This document shows positions 16,401 through 17,123 of a DNA stretch of 17,123 nucleotides, piece after piece (position 1 is the first letter of the stretch; every line of letters starts with the position of its first letter). This DNA comes from Bacteroidetes bacterium UBA4416 (lineage in GTDB: Bacteria; Bacteroidota; Bacteroidia; B-17B0; Aurantibacillaceae). The stretch spans positions 1,107-18,229 of the forward strand of contig DGQK01000050.1 in NCBI GenBank assembly GCA_002390745.1. The letters are read 5' to 3'. The notes beneath the pieces are model-generated. The model was not told where the DNA came from, made no database searches, and saw only the letters and a list, made by a program, of their open reading frames with translations. Position numbers and translations under genes: made by a program.

Positions 16401-17123
16401 TGCCGAGCCGGTACCTCCTGTACCCATACCGATGGTACTTTCGTGCATAATAGCGGCTCCCTTTTCATCCCTTTCACCTGTATCATGTTTTTCCGTCTTT
16501 TTTCTTGAACGCTGATAACCGGCATTCATTGATAAATCTTTTAAGCCTCCCCGGGAATTCATACTCATCCCGATCCCAATGCTTGCCGAGCCAGAACTTG
16601 TCGATCCATCCTTTCTGTTTTGCTCATCAACTTTTGCCGAAAAACTCAGATTCGGGCTTAAGGTCAGCCCTCCGCTGTTACTGGATTTCAGACCCAATCC
16701 GGCATTCATGCTACCTTTGCTTTTATCTCCTGCGGAGATCCCAATGTTAGCCGTCTGCTCCATGCCGATGCCGTTATAGTTGTTGTAGTTGATGCCAAGA
16801 CCAACATTTAATTTAAAAGTCGTGCTACTGCTTTGAGCACCAGCCTGCTTTTTTTTATTTGAATACCCAAACAACTCTACGCCAACTCCCACATTCACCC
16901 CATAGGTGGTATTGTCTTTCATGTTCAGCTCTTTTTCAATCACTTCCCCGTTGAAATCATCCGGAAGGCCGCGCATGTTGCGGTTAATGGAGCCAACGTT
17001 CAGGTTCCAGCCCAGGCCGGTCCAGCTGGCTTCATCGTCCATCCCGATGCCTGAGTTGTAAGCGATGTTGAGTGGGTAGCCACCCACATCCATCAACGGA
17101 ATGTTATACTTAAAATCTCCCGA
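10482..17123 (-). CDS. Giant secreted SpvB/TcdB-like, beta-rich RHS-associated protein (5' end outside window)
   Basis: The frame is open from the right edge to a TAA at 10484-10482, giving 2213 visible residues. Residues 1-10 read SGDFKYNIPL and join smoothly to YPLNIAYNSG (16-25) and ASWTGLGWNLNVGSINR (32-48), a block resembling the SpvB/TcdB N-terminal motif (LSYSSGAGNGPFGLGWSL type). The TTG at 17096 and ATG at 17093 are therefore internal, and the start is upstream of the window. Residues about 70-280 are glycine-rich with alternating hydrophobic residues, suggesting beta-hairpins. A long beta-rich middle follows, then a Cys-containing stretch (about 1810-1848), NPFYVGIKGSWRPK (about 1848), a jelly-roll-like domain (about 1990-2150, ending FDDIRIHPF) and a C-terminus with one YD motif, YEYDEEGSLVRVKKETEKG. 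The blocks match, from memory, a family common in Bacteroidota. It is probably exported, but no signal peptide is visible because the start is missing. It lacks a full RHS core and tip. Biochemical function is unknown. It is followed after one base by the next gene. Confidence 0.92.
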   Translation of the reverse strand, partial: SGDFKYNIPLMDVGGYPLNIAYNSGIGMDDEASWTGLGWNLNVGSINRNMRGLPDDFNGEVIEKELNMKDNTTYGVNVGVGVELFGYSNKKKQAGAQSSSTTFKLNVGLGINYNNYNGIGMEQTANIGISAGDKSKGSMNAGLGLKSSNSGGLTLSPNLSFSAKVDEQNRKDGSTSSGSASIGIGMSMNSRGGLKDLSMNAGYQRSRKKTEKHDTGERDEKGAAIMHESTIGMGTGGTGSAGIINFGASTYVPFIQNSMVNNSVALSFKTGTTVFGFDGDVTIGGYFANQSIMNPYTSTAAYGYMFSHVGQESDNVLMDFNREKDQSFSRYTKNLPVTNQTYDVFSVTGQGIGGAFRPFRSDVGYVFDNKSTNTSDSYSAGGEFAGSQIFHGGLDVSVVDVNTVSGKWKNDNDAKGRLTAHASTTNKDFEPWYFREVGEKSSDDVQHTLYDAIGGEEAYRIRIDKLVNHRATDVLENSESGDPKSVPSTNYITQRQKRNQVMSTLSLREAMDYGLDKAIYDPGMPHPAGMDISASARPHHIAEITTLRTDGSRYIYGLPAYNTQQEEISFNASATANASNQTTVTPHPGYNAATGYVSYGASDISTSNQNGIDHYYSRVKMPAYAHSYLLTAIVSPDYVDILGNGPDDYDLGNYTKFEYQRAVNTNSTSANYNWRIPYDHNSANFNENGKSVQNDDQGSFVYGEKELWFVKRVITKNYIAVFTLGDRHDALGVQDVNGGVGSNPVKSKYLKSIALYAKPEYNADTSPNKTNAVPIKVVHFVYDYSLCPDVPNNDGQSETVSSVNINADKGKLTLKEIYFTYGKSDKAQFSKYTFTYGQPNSSGSQVSNFKYQSKAYDRWGNYMPVNNNPLNHIVSGSVATPSTAYTYTSSLNNAEFPYVDQWSKTEADYRASAWNLTKIELPSGAAIQVRYESDDYAFVQNRPAMQMMQVIDVTSSTSLSSLPAANSVGELYQKTGPSQFTNNLYVHFELSGPLSSSGTASDQIRYKYLKDINSDGKYLYFRFLANLTKRGTTFGRNEGDHFEYVSGYAEMDGAVPDCGLSGINGPHGFPVAYIKLKDVHRDDKTSFGAGFTISPIAKAVLNFGKTRYNNIVWDASFSPPGDVISAVKQLASEARGGPIKTMMQAIKGPNNSLMDKEYGKEFVRTKSWIRLYNTTGHKFGGGSRVKELKIEDNWNLQTQDSNNPGGQANSVYGQEFTYETTFMGETISSGVASYEPMLGGDENPFRQPVFMGPNKFTMLVPDERFFMEEPFGETFFPSASVSYSKVKVKNRIPSGVNVKTHGTGYVVHEFYTAKDYPTITSHTPIYSKQYKPPLGGLLKVMSRDYMAATQGYVIKLNDMHGKQKAQSVYAEGSVDPMSKVEYFYKTKGGDYTDYGLRDVHSDASCPPNELDNTCVVIEKDGTIASKTIGMDFDAVADFRETETKTVMGGAQINVAVFLAGTIPAAVPTVWPSYSFEKTRFRSAVMTKVISNYGILEKTTAHDNGSSVTTSNLAYDAQTGDVLVTKTKNDFHDEIYSLKYPAFWGYDLMGPAYKNIGYSETVSFSAPGTFTVSRPDLFTIGDEITVPGTIPTLGWVCSISGNQISVINSAGNPAGTGTNVRVKVLRSGRRNLLTSQMASLTSLVNPVDYDNNPANGLSGVLDVRTDATTNRDYKVLNTSAIEYSDQWQTFKGYTVNDPASCSCVVTSAGYQAYVALSNMVMTNTFPSTTANTTNTLTIPLFSNGSGLCEVNAILAPGLQWKNVHFTNILNYSVDTSAANCTGQMVVCGTIIGYIPPAGPSGINKGIYNYVPPLCFTLTPKPGGKCDPFVTCVSTPAANYSCGLKSGDKVNPFYVGIKGSWRPKTTWSYLEDRGQQAYASGTNNIDIRRDGAIKEYYPFYDIPVSAGGTWTVTTANKNRWTYTSEITKHTPLGVEVENRDALGRYSSALYGYNASLPVAVASNARLQEIAYDGVEDYSFYGLICNGVSREHHFDFAKYLLNITKQEAHTGKQSVKVDPLTSLSVSKDLMSTPCTTAVSPLCSYTLTCSDFIYPFAPVTYEGAKKYILSYWVKEKETFASPVAVLSYQNSSVGLSISGSGSVSMGTLKKSDIIDGWQRFEQDFTISSGASGKLNVALVNSAYNVTSYFDDIRIHPFNSNMKSFVYDPVTLKYVAELDANNFATFYEYDEEGSLVRVKKETEKGIMTIQETKNHTKR
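10685..11160 (-). other. Jelly-roll-like module at the C-terminus of the SpvB-like protein
   Basis: Visible residues about 1990-2150 run from EHHFDFAKYLLNITKQEAHTG through KKYILSYWVKEKE and GWQRFEQDFTIS to SYFDDIRIHPFNSN. The order KSVKV, YILSYWVK, W-RFE, LNVALVN, YFDDIRI is the usual strand pattern of carbohydrate-binding jelly rolls. It leads directly into SFVYDPVTLKYVAELDANN, the conserved closing block. Confidence 0.6.
16280..16915 (-). other. Glycine-rich beta-hairpin region of the SpvB-like protein
   Basis: Visible residues about 70-280 contain repeated amphipathic strands: YGVNVGVGVELFGY, FKLNVGLGINYNNYNG, ANIGISAGDKS, SMNAGLGLKSS, LTLSPNLSFSAK, ASIGIGMSMNSRGG and LSMNAGYQRSRK. The alternating pattern with polar turns of 5-15 residues resembles outer-membrane beta-barrel strands, but other beta folds (solenoid or shell) fit equally well. 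It follows immediately after the SpvB-like block. Confidence 0.5.

Noticed and set aside
16849..16856. Run of eight A on the coding strand (NKKKQ), possible slippage site
   Set aside because: The frame is intact on both sides with conserved blocks, and no alternative frame product is sensible.

Overview
The window looks like Bacteroidota DNA, probably Chitinophagales, Sphingobacteriales or Cytophagales (the order is my inference). The reasons are the RHS/YD-repeat dialect (NGKEKDDE, DPRLGRFISVDP, NKPIWATDLDGLE), the SYIDQEGRTIATAL block, the SpvB-like ASWTGLGWNLNVG block, and starts that lack a Shine-Dalgarno sequence but have A-rich leaders. Every base except six lies inside three minus-strand genes. 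No RNA gene, insertion sequence, CRISPR array, promoter or terminator was seen.

Layout in the direction of transcription (right to left). (1) 17123-10482: the last 2213 codons of a giant secreted protein whose start lies beyond the right edge. It has an SpvB/TcdB-like opening block, a glycine-rich beta-hairpin region, long beta-rich stretches, a jelly-roll-like domain and one YD-type motif at the C-terminus. (2) 10480-9677: a 267-residue exported protein, one base after the stop of gene 1, possibly LolA-like. (3) 9671-1: the first 3223 codons of an even larger exported RHS protein, starting five bases after the stop of gene 2 and running off the left edge. I translated this third gene by hand through its whole visible length and met no stop.

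The spacings of 1 and 5 bases point to one operon whose products act together at or outside the cell surface. The RHS protein has the layout of a polymorphic toxin or surface protein: signal peptide, Fn3-like and Cys-containing beta modules, a YD-repeat shell, a junction motif ending DLDGLE, then a variable tip. The tip is AT-rich (about 37% G+C by hand count over 61-660, against 58-73% in three 60-base rows sampled upstream at 2101, 3001 and 5101). The tip is cut by the window edge, so its activity and any immunity gene cannot be seen.

The most interesting idea is that an SpvB-like protein and an RHS-core protein in one operon, with a small exported protein between them, could be a Bacteroidota counterpart of the TcB/TcC two-part toxin cocoon. 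This is inference, not shown by the sequence alone.
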